Shown here: positions 15,866 to 24,246 of the stretch, piece by piece
Position numbering within the stretch: the stretch's first letter is position 1
Layout of the letters: the number at the start of each line of letters is the position of its first letter
NCBI RefSeq assembly: GCF_003332825.1
Contig: NZ_QIRF01000019.1
Coordinates: 18,812 to 82,811 of the forward strand
Reading direction: 5' to 3'
From: Dyella sp. C9
Lineage (GTDB): Bacteria > Pseudomonadota > Gammaproteobacteria > Xanthomonadales > Rhodanobacteraceae
DNA: 64,000 nucleotides
The notes under the pieces: model-generated
Seen by the model: only the letters and a program-made list of their open reading frames with translations
Databases searched by the model: none
What the model was told of the DNA's origin: nothing
Translations under genes and position numbers: made by a program

Positions 15866-17806
15866 TCAGGTTCGGCGCAAGGCAGCGACGAGCAGCCGCT
15901 GCAGCACCCGCTCACCCATGCCCGCCGGACGTTGCAATGCCATGCGCTCGATCGCCTCGGCCTCCCCCTCCACCGGCGCGCCCGGGTGCAGCGTCGCGCG
16001 AAGGATCTGCCACTTCCCGCGCCACGTGGTGCTGCGGGCCTTCAGCCAGTTGAGCGCCGGCAGCAGGCGCTGCTCCACCGCGGTGAAATCGCTGCCAAAC
16101 GGGAACGGCGGCAGCAGTCCCTTGTCCTGCCATGACGCCAGGGCGTTGTGCAGGGTTTCCGGGCGATTGCTGCGCCAGCGTTCAGGCACCTGGAAATCCG
16201 GGGCCAGCTTGCCGTGCGCCTTGGCCTCCGCGCACAGCGCGTCGATGAAGCGCGCGTCGGTGATCGAGAGCATCGCCTCGATGCACTCGCTGTCGGTCTT
16301 GCCGCGCAGGTCGGCCACGCCGTATTCGGTAACGTACATGTCGCGCAGGTGGCGCGGAATGGTGGTGTGGCCGTAGTTCCAGCGGATGTTGGTCTCCACT
16401 CCCGCGCGCCCCCGTCGGGTCGAGCGCAGCAGCAGCACCGAGCGCCCGTCGGGCAATTCGTGCGCCATCGCGACGAAGTTGTATTGCCCGCCCACTCCAC
16501 TGACCACCTCGCCGTTCTCCAGCCCGTCCGATACCGCCGAGCCGAGCAAGGTGGCCATCATGCAGGTGTTGAAGAAACGCGCGCCACGGCGCTGCAGCAC
16601 GGCCAGCGCCTGGTGGTCGCCGTACAGCTGGTTGACGTTGGACACGCGGCACATGTCCAGCGCATCGGGGTCGTCGGCCTCCAACTGCGAGACCCAGTCG
16701 TAGAGTTCACGCGAGCCCAGCAGGAACGCACCGCGCAGATAGTGCCCGCCCGGCGTCTCGGGCGACAGGCGCCCGCTGGCAGCGGCGCGTTCCAGCGCGA
16801 TGTTGTCCCACGCGCGCCGCTTGAGCACGCCGGCACGCTGCAGGTGCATGAAGCCGTCCATCACCATTTCGCTGGCGCCGTACAGACCGCTGCGGAACGG
16901 CGCCAAGCCGCCGAGCCGTGCGGCCAGTGCGTGGGTACCGCCGCGGGGATCCAGCGCCACCAGCGCCCGCCGCCACTGCGTGTTGTCCTCCTGGCGCCAC
17001 CGCATGGCGTGCACGCGCGCATCGGACAACGCGCCGATGCCGATCTGCAGGCAGCCACCATCGCGAACCAGCGCACTGGCGTGCATGCCCAGCGCGTACT
17101 CGACCAGGTCCACCGGCTGGCGCGGCAATGCAAACAGCGGCGGCAGGCTTTCCGGGCGCAACTCGACGTCGAAGTAATCCTGCGCGACCTCCGCATGGCC
17201 ACTCACGTAGGGCAGGTCCGGGTGCACCACCGCCACGCACAGCGGGCGCGCCTTGCCGGCCTGCACCACCTGGTCGATGAAGTCGAGTGTGAGGTCGGGA
17301 TTGCACGAAAGGCTGTAACGCACGCCCTCCGGCGTCTCGCGCCGTGCCACCAGCTGCACCAGCACGTTGATGTCCTGCACGGCCAGGTCGCGCGCCACGT
17401 GCGTGTAGTTCTGGCTGATGTAGTTGCGCTGCGCGCTGCCCGAATGCAGCAGCGCGCCGGACTGCATGTAGAACTCGTGCACCGCCACGTTGGACGGCAA
17501 CGCGTTGCGCGCCTGGTCGATGGCGTATTGCAGGTCTTCCGCGTCGGCGCCGAAATGGCGTGCCACGAAGGGCCCGAGGAAACGCGCTTCCAGTCCCGGT
17601 GCAGGCTGTGGCCGGGTCAGCGAAAGCGCCGTGTAGATCGAGAGCGAGCGTGAAGTGTCCGCAACCGTCAGCCGGTACAACGCATTGAGCAAGCCATGCG
17701 GCTTGCCCAGCCCCAATGGCGCGGCGACGCGCAGGTCAGGGCCGATACGTTCGGCGATGTGCTGCGCGCAACCCTCGGTGTCCGTGTGACATTGCTCTGG
17801 CGACAT
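15866..17806 (-). CDS. Acetyl-CoA hydrolase/CoA-transferase family protein
   Basis: A 646-residue member of the acetyl-CoA hydrolase/4-hydroxybutyrate CoA-transferase family (class I CoA-transferase fold). Visible features are KPHGLLNALY near the N-terminus, LYGASEMVMDGF with the glutamate expected to form the acyl-CoA thioester, and the C-terminal domain SGVGGQYNFVAMAHEL and DLRGKTDSECIEAML. It is about 100-200 residues longer than the Ach1/Cat2 type, with extra sequence before the first domain and at the end, which fits the long proteobacterial subgroup. The acyl substrate is not predictable. Divergent from the cardiolipin synthase gene. Confidence 0.87.
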   Translation of the reverse strand: MSPEQCHTDTEGCAQHIAERIGPDLRVAAPLGLGKPHGLLNALYRLTVADTSRSLSIYTALSLTRPQPAPGLEARFLGPFVARHFGADAEDLQYAIDQARNALPSNVAVHEFYMQSGALLHSGSAQRNYISQNYTHVARDLAVQDINVLVQLVARRETPEGVRYSLSCNPDLTLDFIDQVVQAGKARPLCVAVVHPDLPYVSGHAEVAQDYFDVELRPESLPPLFALPRQPVDLVEYALGMHASALVRDGGCLQIGIGALSDARVHAMRWRQEDNTQWRRALVALDPRGGTHALAARLGGLAPFRSGLYGASEMVMDGFMHLQRAGVLKRRAWDNIALERAAASGRLSPETPGGHYLRGAFLLGSRELYDWVSQLEADDPDALDMCRVSNVNQLYGDHQALAVLQRRGARFFNTCMMATLLGSAVSDGLENGEVVSGVGGQYNFVAMAHELPDGRSVLLLRSTRRGRAGVETNIRWNYGHTTIPRHLRDMYVTEYGVADLRGKTDSECIEAMLSITDARFIDALCAEAKAHGKLAPDFQVPERWRSNRPETLHNALASWQDKGLLPPFPFGSDFTAVEQRLLPALNWLKARSTTWRGKWQILRATLHPGAPVEGEAEAIERMALQRPAGMGERVLQRLLVAALRRT

Positions 17807-17889
17807 GGGGCGATCATGGCAGAAGGTTCATGGGAACGGCACGGTCGGACAGTGGCGCGTATTGGTCGCACGGTAGCAGTGAACACGAC

Positions 17890-17920
17890 TTGAAGAACCG
17901 CCGCATGCATGTCCTACACT
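17890..17920 (+). promoter_or_regulatory. Putative promoter giving a leaderless cls transcript
   Basis: -10-like TACACT at 17915-17920 ends seven bases before the ATG at 17928, with TTGAAG (17890-17895) 19 bases upstream as -35. No Shine-Dalgarno sequence precedes the ATG, so transcription may begin at or next to the start codon. Prediction only. Confidence 0.35.
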
Positions 17921-17927
17921 CGACCCC

Positions 17928-19385
17928 ATGAGCCCCATGCTGCTTGCCCCCGCGCCTGCCCGCCTGCTTGCCGCACAGGCCCTCAGCCGCGCCGCCGGCG
18001 CCCCCTTGCTGGGTGGCAACGCTGCCGAACTGCTGATCGACGCCGCGGCCCACTACGATGCCTGGCTGGCGGCCATTCGCGGTGCACGCCATCGGGTGCT
18101 GCTGGAAAACTACATCATTCGCGACGACGACATCGGCCGGGCTTTCCTCAAGGCGCTGGTGGAATGCGCCGAACGCGGCGTGCTGGTGGCCGTGGTCTAC
18201 GACTGGCTGGGCTGCCGCGGTCAATCCGGCGATCGTTTCTGGGCACCCCTGAGGGTGGCCGGTGGCCAGGTGCGTGCGTTCAACCCGCCACGCTTCGGCC
18301 AGCCGTTCGGCTGGATCAGTCGCGACCACCGCAAGCTGCTGGTAGTCGATGGCGAGCTGGGTTTCCTGTCCGGCGTATGCATCAGCGAGAAATGGCTGGG
18401 CGATCCCTCGCACGGCGTGGCGCCATGGCGCGACACGGGCGTGGCCTTGCGGGGCCCTGCCGTGACCGAACTGGAAGACGCCTTCGCCGAAAGTTGGTCC
18501 AGCATCGGCACGCCGTTGCCGCCACTGCATCCGGACATCGACGAGGCGGCGCCCGCCGGCGACGTGGCCTTGCGCGTCATCGCCACCCAGCCCGCCACCG
18601 CGGGCATGTACCGGCTCGACCAGCTGATCGCCGCCATGGCACGGCGCACGCTGTGGCTGACCGATGCCTATTTCGTCGGCGTCGCGCCCTACGTGCAGGC
18701 GCTGGCCGCGGCGGCGCGCGACGGTGTCGACGTACGCCTGCTGGTGCCCGGCACCAGCGATATTCCCATGGTCGCCGGCATGTCCCGCTCGGGCTATCGG
18801 CCGCTGCTCAAGGCGGGTATCCGTGTGTTCGAGTGGAATGGCTCGATGCTGCATGCCAAGACCGCGGTGGCGGACGGCCAATGGGCACGCGTGGGTTCGT
18901 CCAACCTCAACGTGGCCAGCTGGCTGAGCAACCGCGAGATCGACGTGGCGGTGGAGGACGCCGGTTTCGCCACGGCGCTGGCCATGCAATACGAGAAGGA
19001 CCTGGCCAACGCCACCGAAATCGTGCTGGCCCCGCGCCGCTGGCGGCAGCACAGCGACCAGGTGCGCAGCAGCACCGCGCGGCCGCCGCGGCAACGCCAT
19101 GCGGGCGGCAGCTCCAGTCGCACCGCCGCGGGTGCCTTGCGCATCGCCAACACCATGGGTGCGGCGCTGACCGACCGGCGCGTGCTGGGCGACACCTCGA
19201 TCAGCCCGCTGCTGATCGGCGCCTTGGTCCTGCTGCTGGTGGCGGCGGTCGGCGTGTGGTGGCCCGCCGTGCTGGGCTGGCCATTGGCGGTCATCGCCGT
19301 ATGGTTGTCGCTCAACCTTGCCGGCCGCGCCTGGCAGCTGAGCCGGCGGCGTCGCCAGCGCGACAGTCTGGCGGCCGGGGACTGA
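17928..19385 (+). CDS. Phospholipase D-type cardiolipin synthase
   Basis: A PLD-superfamily enzyme that would make cardiolipin or a related phospholipid at the inner membrane. At 485 residues it has two HKD motifs: SRDHRKLLVVDGELGF in the first half and SMLHAKTAVADGQWARVGSSNLN in the second. Two hydrophobic helices at the C-terminus (LLIGALVLLLVAAVG and LGWPLAVIAVWLSLNLA) replace the N-terminal helices of ClsA, so it is closer to ClsB/ClsC-like proteins with an added anchor. A second start before it is not seen. Divergent from the CoA-transferase gene; xseA follows after 82 bases. Confidence 0.88.
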   Translation: MSPMLLAPAPARLLAAQALSRAAGAPLLGGNAAELLIDAAAHYDAWLAAIRGARHRVLLENYIIRDDDIGRAFLKALVECAERGVLVAVVYDWLGCRGQSGDRFWAPLRVAGGQVRAFNPPRFGQPFGWISRDHRKLLVVDGELGFLSGVCISEKWLGDPSHGVAPWRDTGVALRGPAVTELEDAFAESWSSIGTPLPPLHPDIDEAAPAGDVALRVIATQPATAGMYRLDQLIAAMARRTLWLTDAYFVGVAPYVQALAAAARDGVDVRLLVPGTSDIPMVAGMSRSGYRPLLKAGIRVFEWNGSMLHAKTAVADGQWARVGSSNLNVASWLSNREIDVAVEDAGFATALAMQYEKDLANATEIVLAPRRWRQHSDQVRSSTARPPRQRHAGGSSSRTAAGALRIANTMGAALTDRRVLGDTSISPLLIGALVLLLVAAVGVWWPAVLGWPLAVIAVWLSLNLAGRAWQLSRRRRQRDSLAAGD

Positions 19386-19467
19386 CCCTCGCACAAGCGA
19401 GAAAGCGCTTGCACAGGTTCAGGCAAGCGATTGTTCTCCAAGCGATCCGTGATAGGCTGCACAGTCC

Positions 19468-20844
19468 ATGCAGATGTCCGACGATCATCCGCCCTCACGC
19501 CAGATCCTGACGCCCAGCTCGCTCAACCGGCTGGTGCGCGACTTGCTGGAGGACGCACTGCCGCTGATTTGGATCGAGGGCGAACTGTCCAACGTGGCCC
19601 GCCCGGCGTCCGGCCATCTGTACTTCACGCTCAAGGATGCCGGCGCCCAGGTGCGCTGTGCGATGTTCCGCCCCAAGAGCGGCTGGCTCAAATTCCGGCC
19701 CGCGGACGGCACGCATGTGCTGGTGCGCGCCCGGGTGGGGCTGTACGAACCGCGCGGCGAGTTCCAACTGGTGGCCGAGCATATGGAGCCGGCCGGCGAA
19801 GGCGCGTTGCAGCGCGAGTTCGAGCAGCTCAAGGCCCGGCTCGGCGCCGAGGGCCTGTTCGACCCCGCGCACAAGCGCCCCCTGCCCCAGTACGCGCGGC
19901 GCCTCGGGGTGATCACCTCTGCCACCGGCGCGGCCGTGCGTGACGTGCTCAGCGTGATGTCGCGGCGCTGGCCACTGGCCGAAGTGGACGTGCTGCCGGT
20001 GCCGGTACAGGGCCGCGAGGCGCCGCCGGCCATCGTCAACATGTTGCGCCGGGCTTCGGCCAGCGGTCGCTATGACGTGCTGCTGCTCACCCGCGGCGGC
20101 GGTTCGCTGGAAGACCTGTGGGCCTTCAATGACGAACAGGTCGCACGCGCGATCCACGCCAGCGCGGTGCCGGTGGTGTCCGCCGTAGGCCACGAGGTCG
20201 ACTTCAGCATCGCCGACTTCGTGGCGGATCTGCGTGCGCCCACGCCCTCTGCCGCGGCCGAGCTGCTGGTGCCCGACAAGCACGCACTGCAACGACACCT
20301 GCACCAGTTGCAGCAACGACTGGCGACGCTGGAACGGCGCCGACTGCAATCGCGCATCCAGCGCGTCGACCACCTGTTCGCACGCCTGCAGGCACAGCGT
20401 CCCCAGGCACGCCTGACCCGCGACCACGAACGCCTGGCCAACCTGCATCGGCGCCTGCTTGGCGCGCAGCGCGAACAGGCACGCTGGCGTCGCATGCAAC
20501 TGGAGCGCGTGCACGCGCGCCTGCTGGCCCAGCATCCACGACAGCGGCTTGCCTTGCTGCAACGACAGTTGGCCGAGATGTCACCGCGCCTGCGCCAGGC
20601 CATCGAACGCAGACTGGAGCGGGACCGCCTCACCCTGCAGCAGGCGGGCCGCGCCCTGCATGCCATCAGCCCGCTGGCCACGCTGGATCGCGGCTACGCG
20701 ATCCTGTTCGATGCCCAGGGCAAGGTGCTGCGCTCGGCGCAGAACGTGGCCGAAGGCACCCCCTTGCGCGCCCGCCTCGCCGATGGCGAACTGCCGCTTT
20801 CCGTGGCAGCGCCTCCTGTGCGCGAACAGTCCAAGAAGCGATAA
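19468..20844 (+). CDS. xseA: Exodeoxyribonuclease VII large subunit XseA
   Basis: The large subunit of ExoVII, which degrades single-stranded DNA together with XseB. The 458-residue product has the N-terminal OB fold (LTPSSLNRLVRDLLE, LSNVARPASGHLYFTLKD), the nuclease core (GVITSATGAAVRDVLSVM, VLLLTRGGGSLEDLWAFND, PVVSAVGHEVDFSIADFVAD) and a long arginine- and glutamine-rich helical region (about 270-400) that coils with XseB, then SPLATLDRGYAIL. Either ATG, 19468 or 19474, may start. xseB is not in the window. A REP-like element follows the stop. Confidence 0.95.
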   Translation: MQMSDDHPPSRQILTPSSLNRLVRDLLEDALPLIWIEGELSNVARPASGHLYFTLKDAGAQVRCAMFRPKSGWLKFRPADGTHVLVRARVGLYEPRGEFQLVAEHMEPAGEGALQREFEQLKARLGAEGLFDPAHKRPLPQYARRLGVITSATGAAVRDVLSVMSRRWPLAEVDVLPVPVQGREAPPAIVNMLRRASASGRYDVLLLTRGGGSLEDLWAFNDEQVARAIHASAVPVVSAVGHEVDFSIADFVADLRAPTPSAAAELLVPDKHALQRHLHQLQQRLATLERRRLQSRIQRVDHLFARLQAQRPQARLTRDHERLANLHRRLLGAQREQARWRRMQLERVHARLLAQHPRQRLALLQRQLAEMSPRLRQAIERRLERDRLTLQQAGRALHAISPLATLDRGYAILFDAQGKVLRSAQNVAEGTPLRARLADGELPLSVAAPPVREQSKKR

Positions 20845-20861
20845 CGGCCGCACCGCGCTCT

Positions 20862-20940
20862 GTAGGGGCGCACCCTGTGCGCGAAAAGTCTGCGTTGCAG
20901 CAACGACGTATCGCCGGTCGCGCACGGGGTGCGCTCCTGC
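20862..20940. repeat. REP-like inverted pair (BIME-type) between xseA and the ThDP enzyme gene
   Basis: The 23-base arm at 20862-20884 (begins GTAGGGGCGCACCC) is the inverse of 20918-20940 (ends GGGTGCGCTCCTGC) with three mismatches. The arms are separated by 33 bases. The GTAGG-AGCGCACCC...GTGCGCGA type is a common extragenic palindrome in Rhodanobacteraceae and pseudomonads. It may also end or stabilise the xseA transcript. Confidence 0.6.
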
Positions 20941-21019
20941 GCGAGCCGGCAAGGGCGTGCCTCACGCCCCGTCAACGCGCCGCACCGCATGCTCGCCGCT
21001 TCAACCCGAGGATCGCGGC

Positions 21020-22663
21020 ATGAAGGCAGCAGCGCTGTTCGTGAAGGCATTGGAAGCCGAAGGCGTGCACAGCATCTTCGGCGTGCCTGGCGAGGAGAAC
21101 CTGGACCTGGTCGAAGCCTTGCGTGAATCGTCGATCCGGCTGATCGTCACCCGCCACGAACAAGCCGCCGGTTTCATGGCCGCCACCTGGGGTCGCCTCA
21201 CCGGCGAAGCAGGCGTGGCCTTGTCCACGCTGGGACCCGGCGCCACCAACCTGGTGACCGCCGCGGCCTATGCCCAGCTCGGCGCCATGCCGATGCTGAT
21301 GATCACCGGCCAGAAGCCCATACGCGAACACAAGCAGGGCATGTTCCAGCTGGTCGACGTGGTCGACATGATGCAGCCGCTGACCAAGTACACGCGGCAA
21401 CTGGTTTCCGCATCCACCATTCCGGCGCGCATCCGCGAAGCGTTCCGCCGTGCGGAAGAGGAGCGCCCCGGCGCGGTGCATCTCGAGCTACCCGAGGACA
21501 TCGCCCGCGACACGGTGGAGGAAGCCATCCTGCTGCCCACCGAATACGCGCGCCGTCCCGCCCCCGATGAAGCCGCACTGGTGCAGGCCGGGGAAGCGAT
21601 CACCAAGGCCCGGCATCCCATCCTGATGATCGGCGCCGCCGCCAACCGCCAGCGCACCACAGTTGCGCTGCGCGCATTCGTCGACAAGCTGGGCATCCCC
21701 TTCTTCACCACCCAGATGGGCAAGGGCGTGATCGACGAGGATCACCCGCTGTGGCTGGGCAACGCGGCGCTTTCCGATGGCGACTTCGTGCACCGCGCCA
21801 TCGATGCGGCGGACGTGATCATCAACGTCGGCCATGACGTGGTGGAGAAGCCGCCGTTCTTCATGCGCAAGGGGCGGCGCACCGTCATCCACATCAATTT
21901 CTCCAGCGCCGAGGTCGATGCGGTGTATTTCCCGCAGATCGAGGTGGTGGGGGACATCGCCCATACGGTGGAGCGTCTCACCGACGCGCTGCAGCCGCAG
22001 GATCATTGGGACTTCGGCTTCTTTGATCGCGTGCGCGAGGCCTTCCTGCTGCAGCTGGGCGACCACGCACGCGACGATCGCTTTCCCATGCATCCGGTGC
22101 GCGTGGTGGATGACACCCGCCGTTTCATGCCCGACGATGGCGTGTTGTGCCTGGACAACGGCATGTACAAGATCTGGTACGCGCGCTATTACCGTGCCCG
22201 CCAACCCAACACCATCCTGCTCGACAATGCGCTCGCCACCATGGGCGCCGGCCTGCCCTCCGCCATGGCCGCCAAGATGGTCTACCCGCGGCGCAAGGTG
22301 CTCGCCATCTGTGGCGATGGCGGCTTCATGATGAATGCCCAGGAGCTGGAAACCGCGGTGCGGCTGAAGCTGGACCTGGTGATCCTGCTGCTGCGCGACG
22401 ATGCCTACGGCATGATCCGCTGGAAGCAGGCCGAGATGGGCTATGCCGATTACGGCATGGTGTTCGGCAATCCCGATTTCGTGAAGTTCGCCGAGGCCCA
22501 TGGTGCACATGGCCATCGCCCCAACAGCGCCGATGCCTTCCTGCCCACACTCACGCGCGCTTTCGACGCTGGCGGCGTACACCTGATCGACCTGGCCATC
22601 GACTATTCGGACAATCACCGCATCCTCAACGAAGAGATCCGCCAGCTCAGCGCAGCTGTCTGA
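21020..22663 (+). CDS. Acetolactate synthase large subunit-like ThDP enzyme
   Basis: A 547-residue thiamine-diphosphate enzyme of the acetolactate synthase/POX group. N-terminal domain: FGVPGEENLDL and E47 in TRHEQAAGF, the glutamate that activates ThDP. The C-terminal ThDP/Mg domain has GDGGFMMNAQELETA followed by DDAYGMIRWKQ, and GLPSAMAAKM precedes it. This N-terminus with GEENLDL is typical of catabolic or orphan ALS large subunits; no regulatory small subunit (IlvN/IlvH) gene is nearby. The ATG at 21020 begins exactly where the family does. An aldehyde dehydrogenase gene follows after 14 bases, so the two probably act in one pathway. Its real substrate could be pyruvate or another 2-oxoacid. 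Confidence 0.88.
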   Translation: MKAAALFVKALEAEGVHSIFGVPGEENLDLVEALRESSIRLIVTRHEQAAGFMAATWGRLTGEAGVALSTLGPGATNLVTAAAYAQLGAMPMLMITGQKPIREHKQGMFQLVDVVDMMQPLTKYTRQLVSASTIPARIREAFRRAEEERPGAVHLELPEDIARDTVEEAILLPTEYARRPAPDEAALVQAGEAITKARHPILMIGAAANRQRTTVALRAFVDKLGIPFFTTQMGKGVIDEDHPLWLGNAALSDGDFVHRAIDAADVIINVGHDVVEKPPFFMRKGRRTVIHINFSSAEVDAVYFPQIEVVGDIAHTVERLTDALQPQDHWDFGFFDRVREAFLLQLGDHARDDRFPMHPVRVVDDTRRFMPDDGVLCLDNGMYKIWYARYYRARQPNTILLDNALATMGAGLPSAMAAKMVYPRRKVLAICGDGGFMMNAQELETAVRLKLDLVILLLRDDAYGMIRWKQAEMGYADYGMVFGNPDFVKFAEAHGAHGHRPNSADAFLPTLTRAFDAGGVHLIDLAIDYSDNHRILNEEIRQLSAAV

Positions 22664-22677
22664 TCGCCGGAGACACC

Positions 22678-24108
22678 ATGCTCGCGAAGAACTACCCGTA
22701 CTACCTGGCCAACCAGCCGCAGACCTCCAAGGAAACGATGGATGTGCTGGACAAGTACACCGGCAAGGTCGCCACGCGCGTGGCCGTGCCCGACGCCAAG
22801 GCCACCGAGAAGGCCATCGCCGCGGCGGTGAAGGCCACGATCCCCATGCGCGACTTCAAGCCCTGGGCGCGCCAGCAGGTGTTGCAGCATTGCGCGCAGC
22901 GCTTCCAGGAGCGACGCGATGAACTGGCCTATGCGCTGTGCGTGGAGGCCGGCAAGCCGATCAAGGATTCCGATGGCGAGGTGACCCGCCTGATCGAGAC
23001 CTTCACCATCGCCGCCGAAGAAGCCGTGCGCGTGAACGGCGAAACCATCAACCTGGAAATCGCCCGACGCCTGGACGGCTACCACGGCTACACCAAGCGC
23101 GTGCCGCTGGGTCCGGTGTCGTTCATCACGCCGTTCAATTTCCCGCTCAACCTGGTGGCGCACAAGGTGGCGCCGGCCATCGCCGCCGGTTGCCCGTTCG
23201 TGCTCAAGCCGGCCGAGCGCACGCCGATCGGCGCGCTGATCATCGGCGAGGTGCTGGCCGAAACCGACCTGCCCAAGGGCGCGTTCTCGGTGCTCACGCT
23301 GGATGGCAAGCATGCCAACCCGCTGGTGGAGGATCCGCGCTTCAAGCTGCTCTCTTTCACCGGCAGCCAGATCGGCTGGGACCTGAAGACCCGCGCCGGC
23401 CACAAGAAGGTCACGCTGGAGCTGGGCGGCAACGCGGCGTGCATCATCGACGCCGACCAGAAGCCGCACCTGGACCGCGTGATCGATCGCCTGGTGTTCG
23501 GCGCCTTCTACCAGTCGGGCCAGAGCTGCATCAGCGTGCAGCGCATCTATGCGCACGAGTCGCTGTACGACGAACTGAAGAAGCGCCTGGTCGCCGCGGT
23601 GAAGAAGCTCAAGGCGGGCGATCCGAAGAAGAAGGACACCTTCCTCGGGCCGATGATCGACGAGGCTGCCGCCGAGCGCCTGCACGGCTGGATCGAGGAG
23701 GCACGCAAGGCCGGTGGCAAGGTGCTGTGCGGCGGCAAGCGCAATGGCGCCATGCTGGAAGCCACCCTGATGGAAAACGTGCCGAGCAGCGCCAAGGCGT
23801 ATCGGCAGGAGGCGTTCGGGCCATTCGCCCTGCTCGCCCCGTTCAAGACGTTCGACGAGGTGGTGTCCCTGGTCAATGACTCGGACTACGGCCTGCAGGC
23901 GGGCATCTTCACCGACAGCCTCGCCCACGCCATGCGCGCCTGGAACGAGCTGGAACAAGGCGGCGTGGTGGTCAACGACGTGCCCAGCTTCCGCGTGGAC
24001 AACATGCCCTACGGCGGCGTAAAGCTGTCGGGCATCGGCCGCGAGGGCGTGCGCTGCGCCATCGAGGACATGACCGAACTGCGCCTGATGGTGATGCGGG
24101 AGTTCTGA
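22678..24108 (+). CDS. NAD(P)-dependent aldehyde dehydrogenase
   Basis: An aldehyde dehydrogenase superfamily enzyme of 476 residues that oxidises an aldehyde to the acid or acyl form. Catalytic residues are N154 (TPFNFP), E248 (LELGG) and C284 (SGQSCISVQRI). The C-terminal oligomerisation part has GGVVVNDVPSFRVDNMPYGG. The sequence FRVDNMPYGGVKLSGIGREG is close to glyceraldehyde-3-phosphate (GapN-like), lactaldehyde and phosphonoacetaldehyde dehydrogenases, so the substrate is open. Translational coupling to the ThDP enzyme is likely: the gap is 14 bases and carries GGAGA. Downstream is the separately controlled pit gene. Confidence 0.9.
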   Translation: MLAKNYPYYLANQPQTSKETMDVLDKYTGKVATRVAVPDAKATEKAIAAAVKATIPMRDFKPWARQQVLQHCAQRFQERRDELAYALCVEAGKPIKDSDGEVTRLIETFTIAAEEAVRVNGETINLEIARRLDGYHGYTKRVPLGPVSFITPFNFPLNLVAHKVAPAIAAGCPFVLKPAERTPIGALIIGEVLAETDLPKGAFSVLTLDGKHANPLVEDPRFKLLSFTGSQIGWDLKTRAGHKKVTLELGGNAACIIDADQKPHLDRVIDRLVFGAFYQSGQSCISVQRIYAHESLYDELKKRLVAAVKKLKAGDPKKKDTFLGPMIDEAAAERLHGWIEEARKAGGKVLCGGKRNGAMLEATLMENVPSSAKAYRQEAFGPFALLAPFKTFDEVVSLVNDSDYGLQAGIFTDSLAHAMRAWNELEQGGVVVNDVPSFRVDNMPYGGVKLSGIGREGVRCAIEDMTELRLMVMREF

Positions 24109-24183
24109 CCGCGCAGGCCTGCCTTCGGTCATCGCCACGCCGTGTCAGCGCAAGAGGCACGCGCGTGGCGGACAGCCTTCAGG

Positions 24184-24201
24184 TTGTCACGGTTCTGTCT
24201 T
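24184..24201 (+). promoter_or_regulatory. Candidate Pho box upstream of pit
   Basis: TTGTCAC-GGTT-CTGTCTT has the 7-4-7 layout of a PhoB site (two CTGTCAT-like repeats 11 bases apart). The first repeat matches 5 of 7 and the second 6 of 7 positions. It ends 45 bases before the ATG of the phosphate transporter, where it could overlap a -35 region. PhoB control is inference. Confidence 0.45.
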
Positions 24202-24246
24202 GCGGGGGTGCTTAGCTTTCTTGAGGCCGACCACGAAGGGCACGTC

